Assembly (NCBI RefSeq): GCF_003073175.1
Contig: NZ_QBBX01000012.1
Location: 1-47,828 of the forward strand
Direction: 5' to 3'
DNA from: Peribacillus acanthi
Lineage (GTDB): Bacteria; Bacillota; Bacilli; Bacillales; DSM-1321
Length of the DNA: 47,828 nucleotides
Part shown: positions 17,419-26,783 of the stretch, piece after piece
Position numbering within the stretch: position 1 is the first letter of the stretch
Layout of the letters: each line of letters opens with the position of its first letter
Notes under the pieces: model-generated
What the model saw: the letters and a program-made list of their open reading frames with translations, nothing else
The model's database searches: none
Told to the model about the DNA's origin: nothing
Position numbers and translations under genes: made by a program

Positions 17419-18369
17419 TTATTGTCCACCCATTAGTAAGTTTGCATAAGGTGAATCGGATGGTAATACGATTACAGTTTCTCCATTGATTGTTTTCTTG
17501 TAGGATTCAAGGGTGCGATATAGGTTATAGAAGTCCGCATCTTTTGAGAATGATTGGTTATATACACGCGCTGCTTCCCCTTCCCCTTGGGCACGTATGA
17601 CTTGTGCGTCCGCTTGGGCCTTTGAGATTATCTCCTTTACCTGACGATCTGTCTCGGCAACGATACGATTTTTCTCAGCATCCCCCATCGAAAGATATTC
17701 TTGGGCTTTAGATTCACGCTCAGAAATCATTCTTTTGAAAACAGATTGTTCATTCTCAGGAGGAAGATCGGTACGTTTCATGCGTACATCGGTTACGACA
17801 ATCCCATAATTATCTTTAGACAACATTTCATTCACCAGCTCTGTAACACGGTCATTGACACTGCCTCGAGATGATTTTTCATCATTGATGATTTCGTCAT
17901 AATTTAATTGTCCAAGTTCGGATCGAACAACGGAATAAATGAACTCTTCCATTTTGGATTCAGCTTTTTCCACCGTTCTAGCATTTGAAATCATCTTTTT
18001 GGGATCTTCGATACGCCACACAGAGTAATTATCGATAAGCATTCTTTTTTTATCCTTTGTGTTAATTTCCGCTTCTGAAACATCATAAGTCATTTGATAT
18101 TTTGGCAGAGTTGTTACACTTTGGATAAATGGGAACTTGAATTTCAAACCTGGCGTACTATCAATCCTAACTACTTCACCGAATTGGCGGACCACTTTGT
18201 ATTCGCCTTCTTTTACGATATATATATTGCGGATTATTAATAGGAAGATGAGGATTAAAACAAGGAAGAATACACCAAGTCTCATATATCCTTTCCACTG
18301 AAAACCATTAGCTTTAGCGTCTTTAATATCAATAACTGTTCCATTGTTGTTGCCCGTTTCATTATTCAT
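17419..18369 (-). CDS. hflC: Membrane protease modulator HflC (SPFH protein)
   Basis: HflC forms, with HflK, a large membrane ring around the FtsH protease and modulates degradation of membrane proteins. The 316-residue sequence has one membrane segment near residues 30-48 (LGVFFLVLILIFLLIIRN). A prohibitin/SPFH domain follows, with VVRQFGEVVRIDSTPGLKFK and the helix-rich VAETDRQVKEIISKAQADAQ and RAQGEGEAARVYNQ parts. Its ATG overlaps the hflK stop by 8 bases, indicating translational coupling. I recall no hflC in B. subtilis 168 at this locus; here it separates polA from phoR. Confidence 0.92.
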   Translation of the reverse strand: MNNETGNNNGTVIDIKDAKANGFQWKGYMRLGVFFLVLILIFLLIIRNIYIVKEGEYKVVRQFGEVVRIDSTPGLKFKFPFIQSVTTLPKYQMTYDVSEAEINTKDKKRMLIDNYSVWRIEDPKKMISNARTVEKAESKMEEFIYSVVRSELGQLNYDEIINDEKSSRGSVNDRVTELVNEMLSKDNYGIVVTDVRMKRTDLPPENEQSVFKRMISERESKAQEYLSMGDAEKNRIVAETDRQVKEIISKAQADAQVIRAQGEGEAARVYNQSFSKDADFYNLYRTLESYKKTINGETVIVLPSDSPYANLLMGGQ

Positions 18370-19330
18370 TGGAGTTCTTCCCCTCCTCTTGAACTTTTGG
18401 CTGTTCCTTATCCAATGGTCGGATAGGGAAATATTTCATAGTATTTCCATCGTCATTCATAATATAAATCTCTGTTTTCGGAAGCACTTGTTCTAACGTT
18501 TCAATGACTAGGCGGTCTTTTGTGACTTCAGGACTCTTCTTGTATTCTTCATATAATTTATTAAAAACTGCTACATCCCCACGAGCTTGTTCTATACGAG
18601 CAGCTTTGTCACCATTTGCTTGAGAAATGATTGCGTCTTTTTCTCCTAACGCTTCATTCATTTGTTTATTTTCATATTTCCTAGCTTCATTGATTTTTGT
18701 ATTCATCGTCTCACGGGCATCCGTAACATCCGTGAATGCCTTCCGTACATCTTGATTTGGCAATTCTACATCCTGTAATTTGACTGCAAGCACTGATATT
18801 CCAATATCATACTTTGTAATTAACTCAGACAGTAAATCTCTCACATCTGCCTCTATTTCTGCTTTTCCGGATGTCAAGGCATCGTCAATTTTTGCACTAC
18901 CTATCGTACTACGAAGAGCAGATGATGTCGCATTATATAAGATTTTGTCAGGAGCATCTGAGTTATATAAAAATTTTGGCGGATCTGTTATTTTCCATTG
19001 GACCACTAGATCTGCCAAAACAATATTTTCATCACCCGTTATCATTTTTGTATCCCTAGGAAACTCTTTGATCTCCCCATCTTCTCCTTGTTGATACCCA
19101 AATTGCAGAGAAAATGTTTCTTTCGATAACTTTTCTACTGACTGGATGGGCCATGGTAGCTTGAAGTGTAAACCTGGGTCAGTAATTGTATCCTGCACAT
19201 CCCCAAAAGTCATGACTACCGCTTGGTCAGATTCATCGACTGTATACCAAGTAGTAATGGCAACATTGATAATAAGTAAGGATAATAATACTGTTCCTGT
19301 GATAATATAAATTCTTTTTAGACTTACCAT
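18362..19330 (-). CDS. hflK: Membrane protease modulator HflK (SPFH protein)
   Basis: This is the partner of HflC. It has one membrane segment (residues about 6-26, IYIITGTVLLSLLIINVAIT), the SPFH start TWYTVDESDQAVVMTFGDVQ, then a helical stretch with EALGEKDAIISQANGDKAARIEQARG. I chose the ATG giving MVSLKRIYIIT, with an AAGGGAG ribosome site about 8 bases upstream. It makes a 322-residue protein with the membrane segment near the N-terminus. An in-frame start 37 codons earlier adds an unconserved leader. It is the first gene of hflK-hflC, and an ECF-sigma-like promoter lies about 125 bases upstream. Confidence 0.92.
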   Translation of the reverse strand: MVSLKRIYIITGTVLLSLLIINVAITTWYTVDESDQAVVMTFGDVQDTITDPGLHFKLPWPIQSVEKLSKETFSLQFGYQQGEDGEIKEFPRDTKMITGDENIVLADLVVQWKITDPPKFLYNSDAPDKILYNATSSALRSTIGSAKIDDALTSGKAEIEADVRDLLSELITKYDIGISVLAVKLQDVELPNQDVRKAFTDVTDARETMNTKINEARKYENKQMNEALGEKDAIISQANGDKAARIEQARGDVAVFNKLYEEYKKSPEVTKDRLVIETLEQVLPKTEIYIMNDDGNTMKYFPIRPLDKEQPKVQEEGKNSNE

Positions 19331-19461
19331 CCTATTTCTCCCTTCTGGATTAAAGTTTGGACAATTGGCTATGATACTTGCACTCAAACTTATCCATCTT
19401 CTATTTTTCGCATCTCTTTCATCCACATTCATTAGATGCAATGATATTCCTATAATGTATT

Positions 19462-19487
19462 TACGTAGAAGCGAAGAAAAAGTTTCG
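19462..19487 (-). promoter_or_regulatory. ECF-sigma (SigW-like) promoter of hflKC
   Basis: CGAAAC, a 16-base spacer and CGTA on the minus strand. The remembered SigW-type consensus is TGAAAC, 16 bases, CGTA. No convincing sigma-A promoter is seen nearby. Confidence 0.5.
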
Positions 19488-19572
19488 ATTTTTCAGGAAA
19501 ACATCTACGGGAGAAAAAGAGATTCACACTAGATAATTATGGAGTAGTTTTAGGAAGAAAAAAGCATTATCC

Positions 19573-19616
19573 AAAAAAGCGAAAAGACAAGGACGGGGTC
19601 GTGTCCTTGTCTTTTC
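19573..19616 (-). terminator. Terminator after phoR
   Basis: The perfect 14-bp stem GAAAAGACAAGGAC with GTCCTTGTCTTTTC is followed by GCTTTTTTGG on the minus strand. It isolates hflKC from phoPR transcription. Confidence 0.85.
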
Positions 19617-19705
19617 TAGGCTCCTTGGATGAAGGGGTCTTCACTACACATTGTATTTGCTGGTTATTAAGCAAAGATGAATGAAGTGTAAATTATTTGT
19701 TAAGA

Positions 19706-21481
19706 TTACCCTTTATTTCCTAAGATTGATTTTTGTAGCTTAACAAAAAATGATGTCCCTTTTCCAGGTGTGCTTTTCACTGATATATCTCCTTTATGGG
19801 CTTCCAGTAAATGCTTGACAATAGCAAGTCCGAGACCTGTTCCCCCAGAGTTCCTACTTCTTGCTTTATCCACTCTATAAAATCTCTCAAAAATCCTAGG
19901 AAGCTCATCTGCTTGAATTCCCATACCTGTATCCTTCACTTCTACACATACCGTTTCTTCCTCTTCACGGACAAAAACTCCCACTTCTCCCCGTGAAGGT
20001 GTATAAGCTATAGCGTTGCTAATTAAATTGATGAAGATTTGCTTCAAACGCAATGTATCTCCTTCGATAATCACAGGTAGTGGATAAGGGTGAACCTTAA
20101 ACTTTATTCCTTTTTTTTCTGCCTTTCTTTCGAAAATCAAACTGGTTTCCTCAAGAAGATTGATTAAATCAAGTTTTTGGAAATTTATTAAAAAGCCTTG
20201 CTGTTCGATTTTTGAAAGGTCTAATAAATCTTGAATAAGTGATTGTAATCGATCGCTTTCTTTTAATATTATTGTAAGAAAATGTTCGAGTGTTTCCTTA
20301 TCTTCCATCGCACCATCAAGTAAAGTTTCAGAAAATCCCTTAATGGAGGTAATAGGTGTTTTTAATTCATGAGAAACATTCGCTACGAAATCTTTCCGCA
20401 TCTGTTCAAGCTTTTTTATTTCAGTAATATCATGAAATACAAGAACAATACCTTTCCATTCGTCATTAGTTCCAATGATAGGGGCACCATACACTTCAAA
20501 ATGCCTTCTTTCGAATTTCATAGGCAGAATGAATTGTTTTTTGACGGTCTTTTCAGTCATGAATATATCTTCAATTAATCGGATTACTTCCTTATAGGGA
20601 ATGACTTCATAATAAAGCCTATAAAGAAATTCATGACTCTCTATTTTAAATATTTGTTTATATGATTTATTAAACAATGTGATATAACCTTGACTGTCAA
20701 TTAATAGTACTCCAGAACCGATATTTTCTATCAATGTCGCCAGTCTATCTTGTTGCATTTCCCTTGCTGTTTCCATCTCTTGAAGATTCCTTGCAAGTAT
20801 GTTTATTGAAGTACTTAACATTGCCGTTACGCTACCGGTTTCCTCATATGTCCGTGCTCGAAAATTCCCCTTCGCTAATTCTATCGCAGTATTTGTTGCG
20901 GCTTCTATTGGTTTCGTGTACTTAGTCGCAATTCTACTCCCGATAATTAAAATGATGATTAGAGCCGCACTGAGACTAACAAACAGAATCCACCACATTT
21001 GAAAATTAATTTGCTTCATCCCCGCCAATTGACTGCTCACTACAGCAAATCCTTCAACCTCACCCTTTACCTTGATGGGCATCCAGAAATAGTGATAATC
21101 AAAATTTCCTTTAACCACTTGATACCCATCATGATCGGAGGTATTGACTATTTCTTTTAAAATAGCTTTATGTTTTGCTAAGGAAAAATCTTCATAATGA
21201 TATGTATGATACAAAATTTGTTGTTTTGGTGAAAGTATTGCAAGACTAGTATCAAAAGATGAGAAAATTTCCAAGGCTTTTTTATCTTCAAGGAACGCCT
21301 CGACCCCACCATTTTCCTCAATATAATTCACTAGCACATTCAATTCATGTTTGATTCCATTATTAAAAGCATTAAAATAGTACGATTTAAAAAGCTGGCC
21401 AAGCAAAATACCTAGTCCCAGCATAACAATTAGAATCAGCAAAACGAGCGTAACGAAAAGCTTAGAGCGAAACTTCATCAT
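19706..21481 (-). CDS. phoR: Phosphate-regulon sensor histidine kinase PhoR
   Basis: A 591-residue kinase that phosphorylates PhoP under phosphate limitation. Membrane segments at about 8-30 and 163-183 flank a roughly 130-residue extracytoplasmic domain. Then come HAMP (KPIEAATNTAIELAKGNFRAR), PAS (MQQDRLATLIENIGSGVLLID), the dimerisation helix with phospho-acceptor His371 in NVSHELKTP, and the ATPase with DTGMGI and GGTGLGLAIVK. Its ATG overlaps the phoP stop (ATGA), so the two are translationally coupled. Several BaeS/ResE-like kinases share this layout, but gene order fixes the identity. Confidence 0.92.
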   Translation of the reverse strand: MMKFRSKLFVTLVLLILIVMLGLGILLGQLFKSYYFNAFNNGIKHELNVLVNYIEENGGVEAFLEDKKALEIFSSFDTSLAILSPKQQILYHTYHYEDFSLAKHKAILKEIVNTSDHDGYQVVKGNFDYHYFWMPIKVKGEVEGFAVVSSQLAGMKQINFQMWWILFVSLSAALIIILIIGSRIATKYTKPIEAATNTAIELAKGNFRARTYEETGSVTAMLSTSINILARNLQEMETAREMQQDRLATLIENIGSGVLLIDSQGYITLFNKSYKQIFKIESHEFLYRLYYEVIPYKEVIRLIEDIFMTEKTVKKQFILPMKFERRHFEVYGAPIIGTNDEWKGIVLVFHDITEIKKLEQMRKDFVANVSHELKTPITSIKGFSETLLDGAMEDKETLEHFLTIILKESDRLQSLIQDLLDLSKIEQQGFLINFQKLDLINLLEETSLIFERKAEKKGIKFKVHPYPLPVIIEGDTLRLKQIFINLISNAIAYTPSRGEVGVFVREEEETVCVEVKDTGMGIQADELPRIFERFYRVDKARSRNSGGTGLGLAIVKHLLEAHKGDISVKSTPGKGTSFFVKLQKSILGNKG

Positions 21482-22200
21482 TCCACTTTAGGCTCCTCAA
21501 ATTTATACCCCAATCCCCGGATTGTCTTAATATATTTAGGCTTCTTTGTATCGACTTCTATTTTTTCACGTAAGTGGCTTATATGGACATCCACTATTCT
21601 CGTATCACCAGCGAAATCATAATTCCAAACTGAACTTAATAACTGATCCCTAGTCAATACTCGCCCTTTATTACGCGTTAAGAATAATAAGAGTTCAAAT
21701 TCCTTTGGAGTCAATTCAAGCTTTTCTTCAGAAAAATAAGCTTCATATCTATCAGGAAATACAAGAAGGTGACCAATTTTGATTTGCTCATCTTGCTCTT
21801 CGTTCTTTTCTACTGGAGATTGTTCTGGTGATATTGATGATCTGCGTAAGATGGCTTTAACACGTGCAACAACTTCCCTTGGACTAAACGGTTTTGTCAT
21901 ATAGTCGTCAGCACCTAGCTCCAATCCAAGTACCTTATCAAATTCATCGTCCTTAGCAGTCAGCATGATGATAGGAACCATCATTTTATGCTGCCGAAGT
22001 TGCTTACAGACTTCAATTCCATCCAATTTCGGAAGCATTAAATCGAGAACGATAATATCCGGTTTTTCTTCCATTGCCCGATTTCTACCTTCTTCACCGT
22101 CACAAGCTGTGATGACTTCGTATCCTGCCTGCTTTAAGTTATACTCTAGCAAGGTTACGATTGACTGTTCATCATCCACGACTAATACTTTTTTAAGCAT
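21478..22200 (-). CDS. phoP: Phosphate-regulon response regulator PhoP
   Basis: A 240-residue OmpR/PhoB-type regulator. The receiver domain has the acidic pair Asp9-Asp10, phospho-acceptor Asp53 in IIVLDLMLPKLDG and Lys in the KPFSPRE loop. The winged-helix output domain reads LTPKEFELLLFL through RTIRGLGYKF. The ATG giving MLKKVLVVDDE has GGGAGG 5 bases upstream; a TTG or similar start 14 codons earlier is not conserved. PhoP controls phosphate uptake and teichoic/teichuronic acid genes in Bacillus. It is followed by phoR. Confidence 0.95.
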   Translation of the reverse strand: MLKKVLVVDDEQSIVTLLEYNLKQAGYEVITACDGEEGRNRAMEEKPDIIVLDLMLPKLDGIEVCKQLRQHKMMVPIIMLTAKDDEFDKVLGLELGADDYMTKPFSPREVVARVKAILRRSSISPEQSPVEKNEEQDEQIKIGHLLVFPDRYEAYFSEEKLELTPKEFELLLFLTRNKGRVLTRDQLLSSVWNYDFAGDTRIVDVHISHLREKIEVDTKKPKYIKTIRGLGYKFEEPKVE

Positions 22201-22270
22201 AAAATCCTCCCAAGAAAAGTGTATTAACCCCAAAGACCACATCCAATTTCATTATAATAATAATTTATAC

Positions 22271-22319
22271 AAAAAACCATCCTCAACCGAGTCATTACAG
22301 ATTGTGACTCAAAGAAGGT
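22271..22319 (-). terminator. Terminator-like hairpin in the phoP upstream region
   Basis: GAGTCA/TGACTC plus an outer CCTT/GAGG pairing is followed by ATGGTTTTTT on the minus strand. It lies 70 bases before the phoP start and downstream of a separate terminator, so it may be a second terminator or an attenuator of phoPR. Confidence 0.45.
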
Positions 22320-22408
22320 GGTATGAACGCAGCTGACCATTACTAATCTCACCGTGAAATCAGAAAAAAATTCTTATATGCATTAGCGTAGCTCTGCCCC
22401 TTGTCCAA

Positions 22409-22444
22409 TAAAAAAAGCAAAACATCAAAAATGACATTCTGCTT
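22409..22444 (-). terminator. Terminator after the MaoC-like gene
   Basis: A 13-position stem (AAGCAGAATGTCA against TGATGTTTTGCTT, with three G-U pairs) is followed by TTTTT on the minus strand. Confidence 0.7.
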
Positions 22445-22456
22445 GATTACTTGTTA

Positions 22457-22933
22457 TTAAAAATTCTCTAAAGCATGTCCGTCTGATCCATCAACTGATT
22501 TTGGTGGACAAACAACCATGGAACCATCAAGGACCGTTTGCTCTTCTTCATTTTTTCCTTCAATTTTGATTGTAACAGTATGTCCAACTACATTCACTTC
22601 TGTTACTTCAAAAAGGAATTTTACAGTCCCATAATGATAGACAGGCTTAACAAAATTAATATCCTGCTTTAGGATATTACTTCCAGGTCCAGGTAAATAC
22701 TTAGATACTGCAGATGTAATGATTCCTAACAACATAATATTTGGTACAATAGGCTTTTTGAACGATGTCATGGATGCGTAATCATGTTGTATGTATAAAG
22801 GATTGGCATCATTCGTTAACCCTAAGTATAATAATAAATCTTTGTCCTCAATTTTTTCTGTGAGACTAAGCTTCTCACCAGGTTTAATTTCTTCAATGAT
22901 TCTTCCGAGTTTTCGTTTTTTACCTAATAGCAT
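22457..22933 (-). CDS. MaoC-like hotdog-fold protein
   Basis: A 158-residue protein with one hotdog domain. The segment YLGLTNDANPLYIQHDYA corresponds to the MaoC/enoyl-CoA hydratase-2 signature GDxNPxH, but the catalytic His position holds Tyr. It may therefore bind an acyl thioester without hydrating it, or be a thioesterase-like relative. The second half (FVKPVYHYGTVKFLFEVTEV, TVTIKIEGKNEEEQTVLDGS) is the usual beta-sheet. GGAGG precedes the chosen ATG by about 8 bases; an in-frame start 20 codons earlier is unconserved. It lies between mdh and phoP, where other Bacillaceae also carry a MaoC-type gene. Substrate unknown. Confidence 0.8.
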   Translation of the reverse strand: MLLGKKRKLGRIIEEIKPGEKLSLTEKIEDKDLLLYLGLTNDANPLYIQHDYASMTSFKKPIVPNIMLLGIITSAVSKYLPGPGSNILKQDINFVKPVYHYGTVKFLFEVTEVNVVGHTVTIKIEGKNEEEQTVLDGSMVVCPPKSVDGSDGHALENF

Positions 22934-23051
22934 GATCAACACCTCCGAAAGTATTGTAGAACTACCACAAAAATGTAAAGGCTTACATTGCATTGGTCAA
23001 AAAAATAATATCTTACGAATCAACTATAAACTTCAAACTTATTCTATTTTG

Positions 23052-23087
23052 AAAAAAATTCGGGGAAAGCGTCCCCGAATTTTTTTC
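23052..23087. terminator. Strong terminator after mdh
   Basis: ATTCGGGG and CCCCGAAT form a stem with A and T runs on both sides. It works for mdh on the minus strand and could stop transcription from either side. Confidence 0.9.
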
Positions 23088-23097
23088 ATATTGTTGG

Positions 23098-24039
23098 TTA
23101 TGCAAGTACATTCATTACATTACGAACTGAATCCGCTGATTTTGCAAGTGCAGCTTTTTCATCTTCTGTAAGTTCCAATTCAATAACCTGTTCGATTCCG
23201 TTTGCACCAAGGATTGTAGGAACACCAAGGTAAATGCCCTCCATTCCATATTCTCCTTCAAGGTAAGCAATTGCAGGAAGTACACGTCGTTGATCTTTAA
23301 GGATTGCTTCCGCCATTTCAACCAAGGAAGCAGCTGGCGCATAATACGCACTACCATTTCCAAGTAGGTTTACGATTTCAGCTCCACCTTTACGAGTACG
23401 TTCTACAATAGAATCTAAACGATCTTTTGGAATTAATGTTTCTAATGGAATTCCACCTGCATAAGAATAGCGCACTAAAGGAACCATGTCATCACCATGA
23501 CCACCAAGTACAAAACCAGTAATGTCTTTCACAGACATTTTCAATTCTTGTGCAACGAATGTACGGAAACGTGCAGAATCAAGCACACCTGATTGTCCGA
23601 TAACTCGATTTTTAGGGAAGCCACTCTCTTTAAAGATTGTGTACGTCATAGCATCAACTGGATTAGTCAATACAATGATAAAACTGTTTGGAGAATGCTT
23701 AGCCACTTCTTGAGCAACTGATTTCATAATTTTTTGGTTAGTTTGAACCAAATCATCACGGCTCATTCCAGGCTTACGTGCGATTCCAGCTGTGATGATT
23801 ACGATGTCAGAATCCTTAGTATCTTCATAACTTGAAGTACCAGTGATGTTTGCATCGAATCCTTGAACCGGTCCAGCCTCAAGCATATCTAACGCTTTTC
23901 CTTTTGTAGGGTTTTCCATTTGAGGGATATCAACTAGCACTACATCTCCAAGTTCTTTTTGAGCTAATAAAAATGCAGTGGTTGCTCCAGTAAATCCTCC
24001 ACCGATAACGGAAATTTTTTTGCGTGTTAATGCTGCCAT
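23098..24039 (-). CDS. mdh: Malate dehydrogenase
   Basis: The enzyme oxidises malate to oxaloacetate with NAD in the TCA cycle. It is the LDH-like bacterial type, 313 residues. The NAD-binding motif is [10 protein letters not shown], with Asp of LVDIP after the second strand. The substrate loop is [11 protein letters not shown] and the catalytic His lies in [17 protein letters not shown] precedes the ATG. It is the last gene of citZ-icd-mdh, and a hairpin lies in the icd-mdh gap. Confidence 0.97.
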   Translation of the reverse strand: MAALTRKKISVIGGGFTGATTAFLLAQKELGDVVLVDIPQMENPTKGKALDMLEAGPVQGFDANITGTSSYEDTKDSDIVIITAGIARKPGMSRDDLVQTNQKIMKSVAQEVAKHSPNSFIIVLTNPVDAMTYTIFKESGFPKNRVIGQSGVLDSARFRTFVAQELKMSVKDITGFVLGGHGDDMVPLVRYSYAGGIPLETLIPKDRLDSIVERTRKGGAEIVNLLGNGSAYYAPAASLVEMAEAILKDQRRVLPAIAYLEGEYGMEGIYLGVPTILGANGIEQVIELELTEDEKAALAKSADSVRNVMNVLA

Positions 24040-24080
24040 TGTTTTATTCCTCCCTTGTCATCTTTCCAATCAAGTATAAG

Positions 24081-24116
24081 TAGACTGATAAATAGCGATT
24101 GCCAATTATCAGTCTA
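24081..24116 (-). other. icd-mdh intergenic hairpin
   Basis: A perfect 11-bp inverted repeat, TAGACTGATAA and TTATCAGTCTA with a 14-base loop and no T-run. It is more likely an mRNA stability or processing element than a terminator. Confidence 0.55.
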
Positions 24117-24133
24117 CGAAAAAGATATAGGAA

Positions 24134-25405
24134 TTATGCTAAGTTTTTGATTAACTCATCAGCAAATTCAGAGCATTTCACTTCTGTAGCTCCATCCATT
24201 AGACGAGCAAAGTCATAAGTTACTACTTTAGAAGAAATCGTCTTTTCAACTGAATTGATAATCATTTTAGCAGCTTCGTTCCATCCAAGGTGTTCAAGCA
24301 TTAATACACCAGAAAGTAACACTGAAGATGGGTTAACTTTATCTAATCCAGCATACTTCGGTGCAGTTCCATGTGTAGCTTCAAAGATTGCATGGCCTGT
24401 TTCATAGTTAATGTTTGCTCCTGGAGCAATACCAATACCACCAACTTGTGCTGCTAGGGCATCAGAGATGTAATCACCATTTAAGTTCATTGTAGCTACA
24501 ACATCAAACTCTTTTGGACGAGTTAGGATTTGTTGTAAGAAGATGTCCGCAATGGAATCCTTCACGATGATTTTGCCTTCTGCTTCAGCTGCTGCTTGTG
24601 CATTGTTAGCAGCTTCGGAACCTTGTTCAGCCTTGATGCGGTCATATTGAGCCCAAGTGAATACTTTATCACCGAATTCTCTTTCAGCAAGCTCATAACC
24701 CCAAGTTTTGAAAGCTCCTTCAGTAAATTTCATGATATTTCCTTTATGTACTAAAGTAAGGGATTTACGACCTTCTTTAATTGCATAATTTAAAGCTGCA
24801 CGTACTAGACGTTCTGTACCTTCTTGTGAAACTGGTTTAATTCCAATTCCAGAAGTTTCAGGGAAACGGATTTTTGAAACTCCCATTTCATTTTGAAGGA
24901 AGTCAATTAACTTCTTAACTTCATCAGAGCCCTTAGCATACTCGATACCAGCATAGATATCTTCTGTGTTCTCGCGGAAGATAACCATATCAGTATCTTC
25001 TGGACGCTTAACTGGTGAAGGAACACCATCAAAATATCTAACTGGACGTAAGCATACAAACAGATCTAACTCTTGACGAAGTGCTACGTTTAGAGAACGA
25101 ATTCCACCACCAACTGGAGTCGTAAGAGGACCTTTGATTGCGATTAAGTATTCGTTGATTAGATCTAAAGTTTCTTGTGGTAACCACTCACCAGTTTGGT
25201 TGAATGCCTTTTCACCTGCTAAAACTTCTTTCCAAACGATTTTCTTTTCCCCGTTATATGCTTTTTCAACTGCTGCTTCGATAACTTTTGAAGCTGCAGC
25301 CCAAATATCAGGACCAATTCCGTCACCTTCAATGAAAGGGATCACCGGATTATTAGGTACATTTAAAACCCCATTAGAAACTGTAATTTTTTCACCTTGA
25401 CTCAT
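24134..25405 (-). CDS. icd: Isocitrate dehydrogenase (NADP)
   Basis: Converts isocitrate to 2-oxoglutarate, CO2 and NADPH. The 423 residues match the Bacillus enzyme. The substrate-binding serine lies in [12 protein letters not shown]. Metal-ligand aspartates are in [17 protein letters not shown], and [11 protein letters not shown] contributes to NADP binding. GGAGGG precedes the ATG. It is the middle gene of the citZ-icd-mdh block and follows citZ after a 119-base gap with a hairpin. Confidence 0.97.
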   Translation of the reverse strand: MSQGEKITVSNGVLNVPNNPVIPFIEGDGIGPDIWAAASKVIEAAVEKAYNGEKKIVWKEVLAGEKAFNQTGEWLPQETLDLINEYLIAIKGPLTTPVGGGIRSLNVALRQELDLFVCLRPVRYFDGVPSPVKRPEDTDMVIFRENTEDIYAGIEYAKGSDEVKKLIDFLQNEMGVSKIRFPETSGIGIKPVSQEGTERLVRAALNYAIKEGRKSLTLVHKGNIMKFTEGAFKTWGYELAEREFGDKVFTWAQYDRIKAEQGSEAANNAQAAAEAEGKIIVKDSIADIFLQQILTRPKEFDVVATMNLNGDYISDALAAQVGGIGIAPGANINYETGHAIFEATHGTAPKYAGLDKVNPSSVLLSGVLMLEHLGWNEAAKMIINSVEKTISSKVVTYDFARLMDGATEVKCSEFADELIKNLA

Positions 25406-25430
25406 ACTAAACCCTCCAATTCCAATATCA

Positions 25431-25473
25431 AAGGTTAGAAGGCATAAACACGCTTATGCCCCTAACCTTTTTA
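25431..25473. terminator. citZ-icd intergenic hairpin, possible partial terminator
   Basis: AAGGTTAG plus GGCATAA pair with TTATGCC plus CTAACCTT around a 6-base loop. The T-run (TTTTTAT) is on the plus-strand side; on the minus strand only TTTGAT follows. For citZ transcripts it may be leaky or act as a processing site, allowing different citZ and icd-mdh levels. Confidence 0.55.
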
Positions 25474-25524
25474 TCTACAATTATTAATTTACTATATTAC
25501 AATGGTTTTGAACAATCTGTAGTC

Positions 25525-26640
25525 TTATCTTTCATCCACTGGAACGTATTTTTGCATACCAGGACCTGTATATTCTGCACGTGGACGGATGAGACGATTG
25601 TTATCATATTGCTCTAGAATATGAGCTAACCAACCAGAAGTACGGCTGACTGCAAAAATTGGTGTGAATAGATCGTGATCGATTCCTAGGCTATGATATA
25701 CAGACGCAGAATAAAAATCTACGTTTGGAGGAAGTGGCTTCTGTGAAGTCACAAGCTCTTCGATTTTCACTGACATCTCATAATACTGTGATTGTCCAGT
25801 CAATTTTGTAAGCTTCTCTGACATAGCTCTTAAATGTTTAGCACGTGGATCTCCATTACGGTATACACGGTGACCAAAGCCCATGATTTTTTCTTTATTA
25901 TCGAGTTTGTTTTTTACGTAGGATTCTACATTTTCAACAGACCCAATCTCAGTTAACATTTTCATTACCGCTTCATTTGCTCCCCCATGAAGAGGACCTT
26001 TTAAAGCACCGATTGCAGCGGTAATACCAGAATAAACATCTGAAAGTGTAGCCACACAAACACGTGCAGTAAAGGTAGAAGCGTTTAATTCGTGATCCGC
26101 ATGTAGGACTAGAGCTTTGTTGAATGCTTCTTCTTCAATGGCAGAAGGATCTTTCCCGCTTAGCATATAAAGGAAATTAGCTGCAAAGCTTAAATCTTTC
26201 TTAGGGGACACAGGCTCTAAACCTTTACGGATTCTAGCGAATGCAGTAACGATTGTAGAAATTTGAGCTTGTAAACGGATTGCTTTTTTATAGTTTGCTT
26301 CTTTATCCATTACATCTGCTTCTGCATCATACAAGCCAAGGTTTGAAATAGCAGAACGTAAAGCAGCCATTGGGTGTACGCTTTGAATTGGGAAAGTCTT
26401 AAAGTGATCTAAAACTTCCTTTGGAACATCCATATTTTCAGCAAGCTGTGCTGTTAGCTCCTTTAATTCTTCCTTATTAGGAAGGCGACGATGCCATAAT
26501 AAGTAAATAACCTCTTCAAAAGTTGCGTTTTCAGCTAAATCATCAATGTCATAGCCTACATAAGTTAGTGTGTCATCAATAATTGAGCTAATTGATGAAG
26601 TTGTTGCAACAATACCTTCGAGACCTTTCGTCACTGTCAT
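25525..26640 (-). CDS. citZ: Citrate synthase
   Basis: Condenses acetyl-CoA and oxaloacetate to citrate. This is the 371-residue short (type II-like) Gram-positive form. Catalytic residues are seen in GPLHGGANEAVMK (His), GFGHRVYRNGDPRAKHL (His and CoA contacts) and PNVDFYSASVYHSLG (Asp). GGAGAG precedes the ATG. It heads citZ-icd-mdh and is preceded by about 300 bases of regulatory leader with two candidate promoters and two cre-like sites. Confidence 0.97.
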   Translation of the reverse strand: MTVTKGLEGIVATTSSISSIIDDTLTYVGYDIDDLAENATFEEVIYLLWHRRLPNKEELKELTAQLAENMDVPKEVLDHFKTFPIQSVHPMAALRSAISNLGLYDAEADVMDKEANYKKAIRLQAQISTIVTAFARIRKGLEPVSPKKDLSFAANFLYMLSGKDPSAIEEEAFNKALVLHADHELNASTFTARVCVATLSDVYSGITAAIGALKGPLHGGANEAVMKMLTEIGSVENVESYVKNKLDNKEKIMGFGHRVYRNGDPRAKHLRAMSEKLTKLTGQSQYYEMSVKIEELVTSQKPLPPNVDFYSASVYHSLGIDHDLFTPIFAVSRTSGWLAHILEQYDNNRLIRPRAEYTGPGMQKYVPVDER

Positions 26641-26736
26641 AGTAGAATCTCTCCTTTTCTAAAAATCCCCTTACCCACTTCATTTTTTTATCTATTATTT
26701 AAGTAATGCGACAGGCAGTGGATAATAGGCCTGACC

Positions 26737-26764
26737 ATTATATATATGAGCGAACTAATGTCCG
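26737..26764 (-). promoter_or_regulatory. Proximal citZ promoter candidate
   Basis: CGGACA, a 16-base spacer and TATAAT on the minus strand. The -35 is weak, and the strong cre lies just upstream. Confidence 0.4.
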
Positions 26765-26769
26765 CTAAC

Positions 26770-26783
26770 TGAAAGCGTTAACA
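26770..26783 (+). promoter_or_regulatory. Catabolite-responsive element (cre) upstream of citZ
   Basis: TGAAAGCGTTAACA fits the CcpA-binding consensus TGWAANCGNTNWCA at every position. CcpA repression of citZ is known in B. subtilis. Confidence 0.75.

Noticed and set aside
26708-26722. TTATCCACT as a DnaA box upstream of citZ
   Set aside because: A single 8-of-9 match with no cluster, no oriC context and an AT-rich background where it is expected by chance.
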